From Microcyclospora pomicola (lineage: Eukaryota > Ascomycota > Dothideomycetes > Capnodiales), in the NCBI GenBank assembly GCA_002786065.1, contig NHNY01000018.1, positions 248,001 to 312,000 on the forward strand: a DNA stretch of 64,000 bases, given 5' to 3'. Of the stretch, positions 11,401 through 22,357 are shown one piece after another. Each line of letters begins with the position of its first letter. Within the stretch, counting starts at the first letter, position 1. The notes under the pieces were generated by a model, which was not told the origin of the DNA, did not search any database, and saw only the letters and a program-made list of their open reading frames with translations. A program made the position numbers and the translations under genes.

Positions 11401-13804
11401 CTACCACCTTTGCGGTCTCCAGAAGATTGCTAGATCGTCAACTTCCGTAGAGGGTCTCACCGCAGTATTGAGCCGTCTGGAGGGCGAGCATAGCAACCTC
11501 CTCCGTGCCTGCTCGTTGTGAATCCAGTCAGTGTGTTCGTACTCGCCAATTTCAGGGTACTCGATCTCAGCGCAGGGCAGATCATAATGCGGTTCTTTGT
11601 AGATCGGTTCTTCTGGCGGGCAACCTTGACCGCGCAGATGAGTGGAGCGACCAACCTCAATGTCAGGCATGAGCTCCGGCATGGAGGTATCCGGTTGCCA
11701 ATGTTCGAGTTCAGACGCATGATTCCATCGGTTAGAGTAAGCCGTGTGATTCACTCCAGGAATCTCCTCAGTACGGTGTTCGGGAGCTTCAAGATTATTG
11801 AAATTGACTACCACGTTCTGGTCCGCCTGTCCACCCATTGTTGGCACAAAATCATTCCGAGACAAAGTAGGCTGGCACCACCTAGCATCGTAAGGCACTT
11901 CTTGCAGATGCGGCATCGAATTCGTTGGCAAAGAACTACGCGACGATGTACGCGAATGAGTTCGTACTATGCCACTGCTATAAGCTTGATAATCGACCTG
12001 CTCCCTGATTGGGTCATGTGGCAACCATGTTTGCGGAACAGGACTGGGACCAACATTGGTGCGGTCTGTACCCACCGCTTTGTCCTTCGTCTTGTATCGC
12101 TTTACAGGCGAGTGGTGGAAAGATGTTGCTTCGTGAGCTTGTCGTAACAAACGCTCGATGGGAGTGGATGTGCTTAGGTCCGGATCTTCCGGATTTTGTG
12201 ACGCAAGCAAATTTCGACCATTTCCCGCGAGCACCTCCTTAAGATACTCGGTAGACCGTTGTCCAACGTCTAGAATGTCTGGTGTACGATATTCACCACG
12301 CAAGCTGGTGCTATCGTGCGAAATGCGACGCGACATTGTGCATGCATCTGTTGGCGAACGAGTCTTGACCAACGACAGACAGTTCGATGCAGCTGTCCGC
12401 TTGGAGACGCCAATGGCTGTAATATGCAGAGACTGTCTTATCTTGGGCATAGTCAAAGCATGCCTTATATCTGTGAGTGGCAGATCTTCGCGAGTACAAA
12501 TCTCAGACATTTCACATTGACTTCGCGTCAGAGGAGCCTTGCTTGGCGAGCTCCCTAATTCATGACCCTGACGGTCATTTAGATGATCCTGCTGTGGTTG
12601 TGTACCATGCCTCTCATGCCTGGATGCTGATGTTCGTGGCCGAGGCTGAAGCCGAGGATGCGCGTTCGACGCTGACCAGGTGTATGCGGTACCGTCTAGA
12701 CTCGGATACGCTTTCAGGTGTTCGGCTGCGCGCTCTATAACCAACTCTGGATGCTGTTCGCCTGACAAAGGTCCAGAACGGCCATCCAAAGACAGTTGCT
12801 TTGGCCTGGAATGGTCCTGATCACCATGTGATTGTGGCAAGTCTTCGAGTCGCGCTTCAACTACATTTGAGCTCTCCCCTTTCGGATCTGTACGTGACTT
12901 GCTGGGCTTGAAATATCCCGAGACCCCTGCATTCGGAGGTGATGAGATGGTCCGATCAGCGCCGCGTTGGTCGTGGTTCACGTCGTGCTCGACCCTGGTT
13001 TCTGGGCTTTTGGGTCTTTGAAGGAATCTCATCTCATTGAAGACCAGATCTGGTACTAAATAATATTAGTCTCGGATTTGCGTTATGTGAGCACACACTT
13101 ACGTCCGCTACCGCGGCCAGTGACTTGTGTCGAAGCCCGACCATGCTTGAAAAGTCCGACCGCAGACTGCTTTGGTTTCAGCTGCATCCGTAGTTAGCCT
13201 TGCCACCTTCCAGCTTGATCCTCGTGATCCCACTTACTGTGAGCCGCTTGTCCTTCGGGCCAGTCTTGAGGTGGAATTCCTGCACCAAGCCTGCTGTGCG
13301 TGATCCATCACGAGCCTTACGATAGGACTTTCGATGTCTGGGCTTGGACGCCGCGTGCGATTGCTTCTTGGAGTCCTTCTGGCGTCTCAGGGCCTCAGCA
13401 TCGTACAGTTCAGGCCTAGTCTTGTGGCGTGCGCGCTTCTCGTAAGGTCTTCGTGTTGCATTGTCCTGTTGTTGGGACTGTGCGACTGATGATGAACGAC
13501 TGTTCCTCGTCCTCGGAGGCGGCTTCAAGGGATGATTTCGCGGTGAAGTGCGGGCCTCGAGTTCAAGGAGGGGGCGTGCATTGAGTCGGGAACTGTCACT
13601 GAAAGAACGCTTGCGCTTCGCACGATACCTTTGTAGACTTGGCAGGTACGTCTTCGACCCAGGATCGAAATGACTCGGGACGAAACAGTCCTTGTTAGGA
13701 TCTGGCGCATCACGATCTGCGGCGGTCGCGAGCCATTTGCCAATATCCGTGTTTTGCTCTGGAAAGCTTACTTTACCACTAGAGCAGTAGTTGCATGCCG
13801 CGAG
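11401..13804 (-). CDS. Uncharacterised basic, probably nuclear protein (5' end unresolved)
   Basis: Not recognised as a named family. Exons 13804-13238, 13181-13103 and 13049-11401 splice in frame into at least 765 residues. The first visible exon opens after an intron acceptor with ACNYCSSGK (two cysteines, knuckle-like), followed by basic stretches (RYRAKRKRSFS, RPYEKRARHKTRPELYD). The small middle exon plus the junction give GLFKHGRAS and LVFNEMRFLQ, which look like conserved motifs. The 3' exon is long, polar and probably disordered, rich in Ser, His, Arg and Pro. No transmembrane segment is seen. The initiator ATG must lie in an upstream exon between about 13850 and 14400 that I could not define. 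Confidence 0.6.
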
Positions 13805-16419
13805 CTATATGTAGAGAGATGAGAGGCAAGTTGATTGCGCTCAGCATCAGCGAAGGAGTGGTATCGAGTGCTGAGTGTTGACAGGTGCAAACGCGAGCGC
13901 TTCAAGCTTGCGTGCTCATCTTTTTTCGCTTACCGTCACTATGTCTGGCAGGCACGCTCTCAGCTGCAGTCAGACATCTTCTGAGCAGGCGAGAAAGCGA
14001 ATTCCAAGAGTGCTCTGCTGAATATACTCTGGACGCGATTCAACATCAGCCCCATCGTAGCCGCGTCCAAACGTATACAGCGTATCGCTGCCATGCCAAG
14101 TCGCGATTTCAGCAATCCGACACGCAAATGTATTCGGGCCCGACGCGTTGCGAAAATGATGGCGGTCGTCCAACACAGTCGGGATGTAGAGTAGTCGCCC
14201 TTGCTTATCAGCAATCAGCACGCGCACGTTCATCACGTCACGTCCTGGCATGACTAGTGCATATATGTGTGGAGGTGCTATTGCAGTAGACTGGCAAAGC
14301 AACACACCAATAGCAGAAAGCCTACAGCTGCAAGAATAAAAATAATACCTCATCTATGGCCAAGTCCGCGCGCCGGAGTGGATACCTTATGTATGTCGTG
14401 CTGACTGGTCCACTTGGCTACATCGGAGGCGCTCGACCTTTGCGCATCGTGACAAGCAGAAGTGAGATTTACGGTCCCATGGAGCCATCCGATACTTCAA
14501 TCGAGCAAACAGCATTCCGGGGAACGCAGACACATACATTGCTCCGGTCCAACTGCGCCAGCTCGTGCGGGTCTTCGGCGTTGTACGTCCGCCAAGCGCG
14601 ACTGCATTCAACGGAGTTGATAGAGCACGACGCCTGCTGAGACGGACCCTCCCAGATGGGCAAAGCGGGGCGAGGCATTGCAGCATAAATCCAACGGCCG
14701 GGGTCTGCTTTGCCTCAAGACGGCGCTGGCCTCCATGACTTGACCTCCGCTTTGGACCTTTCTGAATTGGTGGACTGGTGGGAGGGGAATTGACTTTGGC
14801 ACTATGTGCTGGATGATGTGCTTGTGGCTTGCGACTTGCATTATTCTGCAGCCTGCAGCTTGTAGTCCTTTCAACCTGATCTGTTCTTAGGCCTGGCGGC
14901 TTTGAATTGGTTGACCCTGGAACAATCATGCCTTGAGAGGCAGCAGTATTGTCGGACCGGATGCATGTTACCACGGTGTTGTTCCTTCGGGCTGCAGCCA
15001 GACGAGACGAGGGTACATGGCTAACGACTTTGTCGTCGTCGGGATGACAGGGGTCGACAGCTACAGCTACACGTACGGTGCAGTTTGTGTGCCACAACGT
15101 TGGGCCGCGACACACGAGATTTGTGCCACGCGAGCACAGAGTCTGTGTCGATAGTCGCCTGCCACATCGGCAGCATCAGCTACCATCTGGATCGAGCCCG
15201 AGAGAATCAGACGTTCTCCCAGCGCTCAGTGCGCCTGTCCGCCCTCAGGACCTCGATGAGATGATCTGGAGGTGGTGCCGTAGTGCTGTTTCTAACCGTG
15301 AACTAGCATTGTAGCTCCAGACCCAATCACAACCTTGACACTCCCAATCACGCAAGCCCTGGGGTTTCCTATCTCAGCACTCGACAGCTGTGCCGCGTCA
15401 AAGAAGAGGTTTCCAAGTAAATGCAGCAGCAGGCCGGGCGTTGATTCGTGTTCGGCCAGCTCGGCCTCACCACTCCTTACATGCGGCTAGCTGGACTGGG
15501 TTTCGTGCTGCCATAGGCTCGCAGTGCACTCCGGACGGACGACCAAGACCGAGTGAGAGTCAAACCGGTCAAGCAAGGTAGGTCCCGCGAATGGAGGAAT
15601 ATTGAGGACGAGCGCGCTGTGCATACAGTAGGTTACTGTAGTGGTCTCATTCTCCAGCAGCCAGCCGTGGGGCAGTCTCACAACGACATGCATGAAGAGG
15701 GGCACACGCCCTCGCTCCCTCATCATAAGGGTAAGGTACCTCGAGAGTACGGTAGATCCGAATGCCCCACCCGCCGCTTTTCTTGTCTCTTGCGATCTTT
15801 TGATCTTCTTCAAATCATCGCCGACCCTTTACTTGCGCAATCCCCAGGACTGTGTTCGTTTGCGCTTCCCGTGTTTGGTTCGTGTTGCTTATCTGCCCGG
15901 GCCTGGACGTCTGACACTGGACTGAGCTGGATTGAAGTGAAAGCTGATCTGACTTGAAGTGCATTGGACTGGACTGGTGAGTGACCTGATACTCGTACAT
16001 CCCTCCTGATCATGATGAGCGCACCTCGCCCACCACCTCCAAAACTCTCACTGTCGGCGACCACCGTCACTTCACCGTCGGACACGAGACTTCACTTGGC
16101 CTTGGCCAGCACGTGCTGTCGCCTGATCGATATCAGCAGCTGGGTCACCTGATCGGCGCAGTATCGCGTGTCTTGCTCTGCCTCCACCACCAGACCCTCC
16201 CTCTCTCCTACACCTTCGTCATAGCTCTCCTAGCTTGAACACCACCCCATCACATCCTCTGAAACTTCTCGGCTTCCGCATCGCGAGGTCGATCCAACCT
16301 ACACCTTCTGCTGCTAATCATCAGCAGCTCTTTGCACAGACCTCATCTATCACCAACAACACCGCACACCTCCGGACAGCCTCATTCGGTCTTTACCTCG
16401 ACAGAGCAGACTCGATATC
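13805..16419. other. Long gap: 5' region of two divergent genes
   Basis: It probably holds the missing 5' exon of the leftward gene and the promoter and leader of the RRM gene. From about 16170 to 16415 the plus strand is a C/T- and CA-rich leader (CTCCCTCTCTCC, then CACCAACAACACCGCACACC) typical of strongly expressed fungal mRNAs. A 242-codon minus-strand frame at 14387-15115 has no ATG start and no motif, and I do not accept it. Confidence 0.5.
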
Positions 16420-17305
16420 ATGTCCAAACTTTTCATCGGGTACGTCGTCATCGCCGCGTTGCCTTTGCGCGGTAGTCACGGCCTTCACTTGCTGACCCTC
16501 ATCCCAGTGGCCTCGCATGGCATACCGACGACCAGACTCTTCGCGCCAAGTTCGAGGAGTTCGGTCAGGTCGATGAAGCAGTGCGTCGTTGTCCCTGCTG
16601 ACCCACGAGATGATGTGCGACTGACATGACCGCCTGACAGATCGTCGTCAAAGATCGCGATACCGGTCGCAGCCGTGGCTTTGGCTTCGTCCGCTTCTCC
16701 GAGGACTCCGCCAGTGACGCTGCCATCGCTGCTATGAATAATGTGGAGTGCGTTGCTTGACGTCGCCGGCCATTTATTCTGGTGCACCTTGACTGACCTC
16801 GACAAACAGGTTCGACGGTCGCACTATCCGTGTTGACAAAGCTTCGGAGCGCGCCGCAGGTGGCGGAGGAGGTGGATTCGGTGGCGGCCGTGGTATGTCC
16901 CCCTCGTAGTGATCCACGTCAATGAGGCAATGCTAATCAAGACTTCAGGCGGCTACAGCGGTGGCGGTGGAGGATATGGCGGCGGACGTGGCGGCGGCTA
17001 CGGCGGCCAGCAAGGTGGCGGCTATGGCGGCGGAGGTGAGTCGTTCCGAACTTGACTGACTGCCAAATACTGACACATTACGAGAAGGATACCAGGGCGG
17101 CGGGGGAGGAGGCAACTGGCGCCAGGGTGGCGGTGGAGGCGGCTACGGCGGACAGCAGGGCGGCTACGGTGGTGGTACATGACCTGCACTCCTATCATGA
17201 TCTGGCGACTCGCTGACAGTTCTTTCAGGTCAAGGCGGTGGCTACCAGCAGCAGAACGGCGGTGGCTATGGTGGACAGCAAGGCGGCGGCCAGCAAGGCT
17301 GGTAG
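16420..17305 (+). CDS. Glycine-rich RRM RNA-binding protein
   Basis: Single RRM plus an RGG/GYGG tail, like plant and fungal GRP-type RNA-binding proteins acting on mRNA in the nucleus and cytoplasm, often stress-responsive. Seven exons were reconstructed: 16420-16439, 16508-16580, 16641-16747, 16810-16892, 16949-17035, 17088-17174 and 17229-17305. Every junction keeps frame, giving 177 residues. RNP2 is LFIGGLAW, formed across the first intron; RNP1 is RGFGFVRF (about 43-50). The tail consists of [12 protein letters not shown] and YQQQNGG repeats. The first coding exon is only 20 nt. The pyrimidine/CA-rich leader upstream suggests strong expression. Confidence 0.93.
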
Positions 17306-18022
17306 AGCACCTCACCACACCAGACGATGCGTACGAGAACAAGTCTTTGAGTCTGTCATGGACTCGAGACCAAGATGCTGCATATCGCGATGGTGTGTCA
17401 CGCACACATGGGTCACGAACTTACGGGATCACGAAGCGTGGATGGTGAGCAAAAAAGCTACAGCGCTCACGGCAGCCCTGTGCTACTCTTTTCCTGTTAT
17501 TACTCGGTCGGAAGTGTTGAGAACGCGGCCGTGTGTACCAACTACGATGCACGAGACGGTCGATGGGCGGAAGCAGAGAAGTGGGAGCGAAAATCGGTCT
17601 TCCTCGAGAGTGCGTCTTCATCTCATGATACCCCCAAGAGAGTAGTAGCGAGATAGTTCACCCGATCACAACTGAATCTGCCCAACTTTTGGTCTCACGA
17701 GTCATCACGTCTTGTGCTTGTCCTACAACATGAATGCTAAACACGTCTCTCCTCGCATGCAGTAAAGTGATGAGGTGAAGTCAAGATGAAGTAATCCGTG
17801 CTCATCAAAGATGTCCGTGGCTCGCTCCATGCCATTTTCTGTTCTATCTTCCCCGGTTCAGCCGTTAGCCACCCCACTGGCACGTGCGGGTGATGCACTG
17901 TAGATCGCCTAAACTTTTTTTTTGGAGACGAATAATTTCTAGCTCGAGAACTTCACGGAACACACCAAGTCCAGGCCGTCAGCAGAATCGATCGTTCTGC
18001 TTATCGTGCCCTCTTCACTCAC
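17306..18022. other. Intergenic: RRM 3' flank and RCL1 promoter
   Basis: No gene is seen. A T9 tract lies near 17914-17922, about 100 bp before the RCL1 start. Confidence 0.5.
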
Positions 18023-19237
18023 ATGGCGGTCTCCAGCGGAGCACCGAGCAGCACGCTGAAGTTTTCCGGCAGCAAATCGCTCGTGCAGCGTCTTGTCCTC
18101 GCAACATTGACTGGCAAGACGATACGCATCTCCGGCATTCGATCCTCCTCACACACGTCGCCAGGCCTGGCAGCACACGAAGTCTCCTTCCTCCGCTTGC
18201 TAGACGCGATCACGAACGGGTCGCAGATCGAGTTCTCCCACACCGGCACCACCGTCGCCTACCGACCAGGCCTGCTCACCGGGTCTGCCGCCGGACATGG
18301 CGCATCGGGCGGCGTGATCCGACATGAACTGCCTGCGGAGTGCACGCGCGGCGTCAGCTACTTCCTCATTCCGCTGTGCCTGCTCGCACCCTTCTCCAAG
18401 GCCCCGATCAACGTCCTCTTCACCGGGCCCGGCGTCATCACCTCCAGCACGGAAACGGGCGACGTGAGCGCGGATACCGTGCGCACCGCCATCCTCCCTC
18501 TGTTCGCGCAGTTCGGCGTCGAGCGGAACTTGGAGCTGCGCATCCTCCGCCGCTCGAATGCAGGAAGAGACGGTCACGGCGGCGGCGGTGAAGTCCAGCT
18601 CGTGTTTGGACATCAGGTGCGTCTACCCAAGACGCTGCATCTGCTAGGCGCCGGACGCGTCAAGAAGATCCGCGGCGTGGCATACTCGACGGGCGTGGCG
18701 GGGGCGAACAACGCGCGGCTGATCGAGGCGGCGCGCGGCGTGCTGAACACGTTCGTGCCGGACACCTACATATTCTCCGATGTCTCGTCCGCGCCGCTGG
18801 TGCCAGCGCCTGAGCGTAATAACGTGGCCGCGAAGAAGAAGACCGGGCTCGGATTCGGCTTGAATTTGGTTGCGGAATCGAACACCGGGATCCTATACTC
18901 GGCGGACGTCGCGAGTCCGCCGGCAGGAGGCGAGCCGCCAGAAGATCTCGGGGCGAAATGCGCGTACCAGCTGCTCGAGGCGATCCAGCAAGGAGGCTGT
19001 GTGTCGAGCATCGCGGCGCCGACGGTGCTTAGCCTGATGGCGCTGGGCAGCGAGGACGTCGGGCGCATAATGGTGGGGAAAGACGTGCTGGGGACTGAGC
19101 AGGTGGTGCAGTTGGCAAGAGACGTGAGGGCGTTTGGGCTGAGCGGATGGGGATTGAAAGACGAAGACGGCGGGGACGGAGTGGTCATCAGTGTCGTTGG
19201 AAAAGGCATTGGCAACGTCGGCAGGAAGATTGCTTGA
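18023..19237 (+). CDS. RCL1: Rcl1, RNA 3'-terminal phosphate cyclase-like protein
   Basis: Essential nucleolar U3-processome protein that works with the GTPase Bms1 in early 18S pre-rRNA cleavage. The family descends from RtcA cyclases but lacks cyclase activity. It is a single exon of 404 residues, close to the yeast length (367) with short insertions. Supporting motifs are GSKSLVQRLVLATLTGK near the N-terminus, FTGPGVITSSTETGDVSADTVR in the middle (shown in part), and the Rcl1 signatures KIRGVAYSTGVAGANNARLI, PDTYIFSDVSSAPLVP and GLNLVAESNTGILYSADVA. The start ATG lies in a short CT-rich context and is the first in frame. Confidence 0.95.
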   Translation: MAVSSGAPSSTLKFSGSKSLVQRLVLATLTGKTIRISGIRSSSHTSPGLAAHEVSFLRLLDAITNGSQIEFSHTGTTVAYRPGLLTGSAAGHGASGGVIRHELPAECTRGVSYFLIPLCLLAPFSKAPINVLFTGPGVITSSTETGDVSADTVRTAILPLFAQFGVERNLELRILRRSNAGRDGHGGGGEVQLVFGHQVRLPKTLHLLGAGRVKKIRGVAYSTGVAGANNARLIEAARGVLNTFVPDTYIFSDVSSAPLVPAPERNNVAAKKKTGLGFGLNLVAESNTGILYSADVASPPAGGEPPEDLGAKCAYQLLEAIQQGGCVSSIAAPTVLSLMALGSEDVGRIMVGKDVLGTEQVVQLARDVRAFGLSGWGLKDEDGGDGVVISVVGKGIGNVGRKIA

Positions 19238-20443
19238 AAGAAGTCATGGCAGCGCATATTGAGGATTGCTGGGATCTCATACTCCGTGGACTTCTTCAGC
19301 AGACACTTGACGCGAGAAATCATGGATCTGGACACGACGCAGACCGACTGCGCTCACTAACGGAACGCCTCCTTGATCTCGCAGTTCACGAGAGTCAATC
19401 GCCCGGGCGTGGCGTACGCGCCGTCCAGCATACACCCTCTCTGTCCTGTGACGAGACCCGATTCTGGCGTCAACTTCTTATGCACATGCGCAAGACCTGT
19501 CGCCACTCAGCTGGCGACCTGACTGGAGGTAGACTGGCGAGGTGAGCCTGCAGCTTTCTGCTAGGCATTGCTACGATCCACATCATCTAGCATCGAGGCG
19601 CTGAAAAAAATAGCTTGGTAGCTCACTGTGATGGCCAGTTCAAGAGCGCGTCGCGAGAGACATCATCTTTGCTACGATCTAGGCATACCATTCCTCCGAC
19701 TTTCTGGCAAAGCCTCGCTACTGGCTCCATATCCTGACCTACCCAGCCAAAGGCGAAGACAGCCCATCAATCGACCCGGCAAGGGCATACAGACTACATC
19801 ATCTCGTCACTCACAGACGCAGTTCCCGCACGAGTCGGGAAACTAGTCTCTGCGCGTGCTCACCTCACGACCATGGACGGTGGCGGTCAAAAGCTAAGGC
19901 GCATAACCATTGAAGCACCGGGGAGTATTGAGGCTACAGAGAAATCGGAGGAGGAATAGCATGAAGCCGTGGACCAGGGTGGAGGTCGGGACGAAATATC
20001 CTGAATGTCCGCACAATGGTTTGGACGATATGAATAAAGAGAAAAGCCTATTGGAAACATAGGTATACGCTTTCCTCCCTGTTCACGTTCATGTCTTGCT
20101 GTATCCCTCATCGGATCGTGTCTTGCCGAGTCGCGCACATTACATAAAATACGCGATGAGAACAAAATGCGATGCAAATGACAACGTTACGCGAGAGTAT
20201 CTATAGCGAAGCTGATGATGATAATGCCCAACCGGGCGGTATATGGACCGAATATTCGCCTACCTACCCAATGCCTCCACTTCCTTCTTGGTTTATGCTG
20301 AAGGGACGACGACTACCTTGTGTATAATAAGTGCTTCAGCCGGGGTATGTAACGCCACCTCTTTTCCAACTACATGCTTGTGAAACTGCGGCAATGGAAG
20401 ATGCCATGACAGATACTGCATCTTCGTCCGATGCATCAGTCGA
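19238..20443. other. Convergent intergenic region
   Basis: This is the 3' flank of RCL1 and of the WD40 gene. I see no gene, RNA or repeat of note. Confidence 0.5.
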
Positions 20444-22357
20444 TCACACGATCACCTCATCCATATATCCCCCAGCAAACGCGCCAGGCGAATTAGCATA
20501 TCCCGAGCGTGTGCGCTGGAACGCCAACAAACCGCCGAATGTGGGATCGGCGTTGGCGACGACCAGCTCGGCGCCGTCGTCCAGCACTGCGGCGCCCGCG
20601 ACGGCGCCGAGGAAGCGGATATCCTGACGGTCGGTAAAGGTTGGCGAACCGTAGATGCTGACGACGTCTTCATCTTCGGCGACGACCAGCGCGCGGACGT
20701 CGGGACTGAAGTGGAGCGAACGCGGGCAGGTCTGGACGCTCGGCAGGGTGGCGAGGGAGCGCGACCAGTTGCGCGAGTCCCAGATGCGCACGGTGGTATC
20801 CTGCGAGCCAGTGGCGACGAAGCGGCCGTCAGGCGACCAGGCGCAGGCGAAAGCGTGATCGGTGTGCCCAGTCAGGGTGACGTGGATGTCGCCGCGTTCG
20901 GCGTCGGCGATGGAGATGGTGTTGCTATCGCCGGCGAGAACGCGGAGACGGTGGTCTGGCGACGTGGCGGAGCAGTTGACAGCGTCGTGGTAGGTGAACG
21001 TGTTCTTCCACTGGAGAGTGCGGGTGTCGAGGGTACGAACTTGATGGTTGTTGGTGCAGAAGACAGCCTGGAGGATGCCAGATTGACGGGCGGGAGAAGT
21101 ATGCACATGAGTGACAAGACCAGCCTCACCAAGAGCGACATAACCTTCCACCGTAGTCTGCTGTTCCTGGGCTAAGTTCAATAACGCGTACTTGCCACAG
21201 AACCCTCCTGCAATCAAGACATTGTCAGTGTGATAGTCTGCGAAAGCTGACCCGGGCGAGGTAGCCAAGCATGTGATTTTGAAAGTCGAAGATTGCGCGA
21301 CTTTCATAACTGCTTGACTTTGGCCAGGCGAAGTCAACGAGCTTTTGATGACTTTGCCGCCATTCGCACAGTAGATCGCCGAGCGGTCGCTGGCGCTTAC
21401 GAGATGTCGCAGTTGATAGTGAGATATGTGCATCTTGGCTTGTGGGTGAAAGCTTGTGAAGCGATAGTGCCGTTCGCATTGCGCATCCGCCCGATCCTGC
21501 TTAGAGCGGAGATTGAGACATTGCGCTTGAGCTGCAAGACGAGAAGGATGAAGCGCAGCTCTCGCAGCGACAACCTCCTGCTTGCTCGATGCTATCGCGC
21601 TCCAGTCAACTCCTTGCATATCGCGATTGGAGTGTCGCAGATCCGATCTCTTGATCTGGACTAATTGCTGCCTGGACTCGAGATACTTCAACACATCTGG
21701 TTGCTGAGGGGCGTCTGCCACATGCCACGGAGTCGAGGAGCGCCATCGATGCAAGAAGTTAACCACATCATATGTTCTGCGCGGGTGGTCCACAGGCAGG
21801 GCATCTTCGTCCATTGCATCAATTACCATGCGGCCACTGAGAGATGGGGCGACAGTAGATCTTCCGTCTGGATCATCAACATCCATGTTGTCCCATGGCG
21901 GCCAGTGGTCACGCTGAACTTCGACTCCCAGCATTTGCTCATCCAGGAGAGCTAATGATACTCCGACGGACACAGATCCATTGGGTTTTGAACACTCCGT
22001 ATCGTCACTCATACTGTTCGCAACATATTGGTCCAGGAGTCGAGTCCATTGAGGTTCGTGGCGACGTTTTACATCTTTTGAGCATGACCTCCGTACAGAC
22101 TTGAACAAGTGCGTTGGTTTGATCACCCTTTCTCGTCGCCGCTGCGTTTGTGAAGTGATTGAGCCATCATCCACGAGTCCGATTTCGGCTTGGTCGTAGT
22201 TTGCACTTCGCCGTACAGACTGCGTCCCAGATCCGCACTGCCGCGGAATCACATCTGTGCTCGATCCATGTGTGGCGTTCTTATGCTGTGATAAGGGATT
22301 GCGTTGAGTGACGAGCTCCATCTTAAGGCGCTGTAGCTCGTAAGCTCCTTCCTGCAT
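20444..22357 (-). CDS. WD40-repeat protein (SPBC2A9.03-like)
   Basis: 637-residue single-exon protein. The N-terminal 200 residues are polar and acidic (CSKPNGSV, PWDNMDVDDPDG), and the C-terminal half is a WD40 beta-propeller. The clearest blade is LTGHTDHAFACAWSPDGRFV followed by ATGSQDTTVRIWDSRNW near residues 500-540. Weaker blades surround it. The layout matches the fungal family named after fission-yeast SPBC2A9.03, whose function is not established. A scaffold role is inferred from the fold only. The conserved end is short, with no membrane segment. Confidence 0.85.
   Translation of the reverse strand: MQEGAYELQRLKMELVTQRNPLSQHKNATHGSSTDVIPRQCGSGTQSVRRSANYDQAEIGLVDDGSITSQTQRRRERVIKPTHLFKSVRRSCSKDVKRRHEPQWTRLLDQYVANSMSDDTECSKPNGSVSVGVSLALLDEQMLGVEVQRDHWPPWDNMDVDDPDGRSTVAPSLSGRMVIDAMDEDALPVDHPRRTYDVVNFLHRWRSSTPWHVADAPQQPDVLKYLESRQQLVQIKRSDLRHSNRDMQGVDWSAIASSKQEVVAARAALHPSRLAAQAQCLNLRSKQDRADAQCERHYRFTSFHPQAKMHISHYQLRHLVSASDRSAIYCANGGKVIKSSLTSPGQSQAVMKVAQSSTFKITCLATSPGSAFADYHTDNVLIAGGFCGKYALLNLAQEQQTTVEGYVALGEAGLVTHVHTSPARQSGILQAVFCTNNHQVRTLDTRTLQWKNTFTYHDAVNCSATSPDHRLRVLAGDSNTISIADAERGDIHVTLTGHTDHAFACAWSPDGRFVATGSQDTTVRIWDSRNWSRSLATLPSVQTCPRSLHFSPDVRALVVAEDEDVVSIYGSPTFTDRQDIRFLGAVAGAAVLDDGAELVVANADPTFGGLLAFQRTRSGYANSPGAFAGGYMDEVIV

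Noticed and set aside
14387-15115. 242-codon minus-strand open frame
   Set aside because: It starts without ATG, shows no domain or motif, and overlaps other equally long random frames in GC-balanced DNA.
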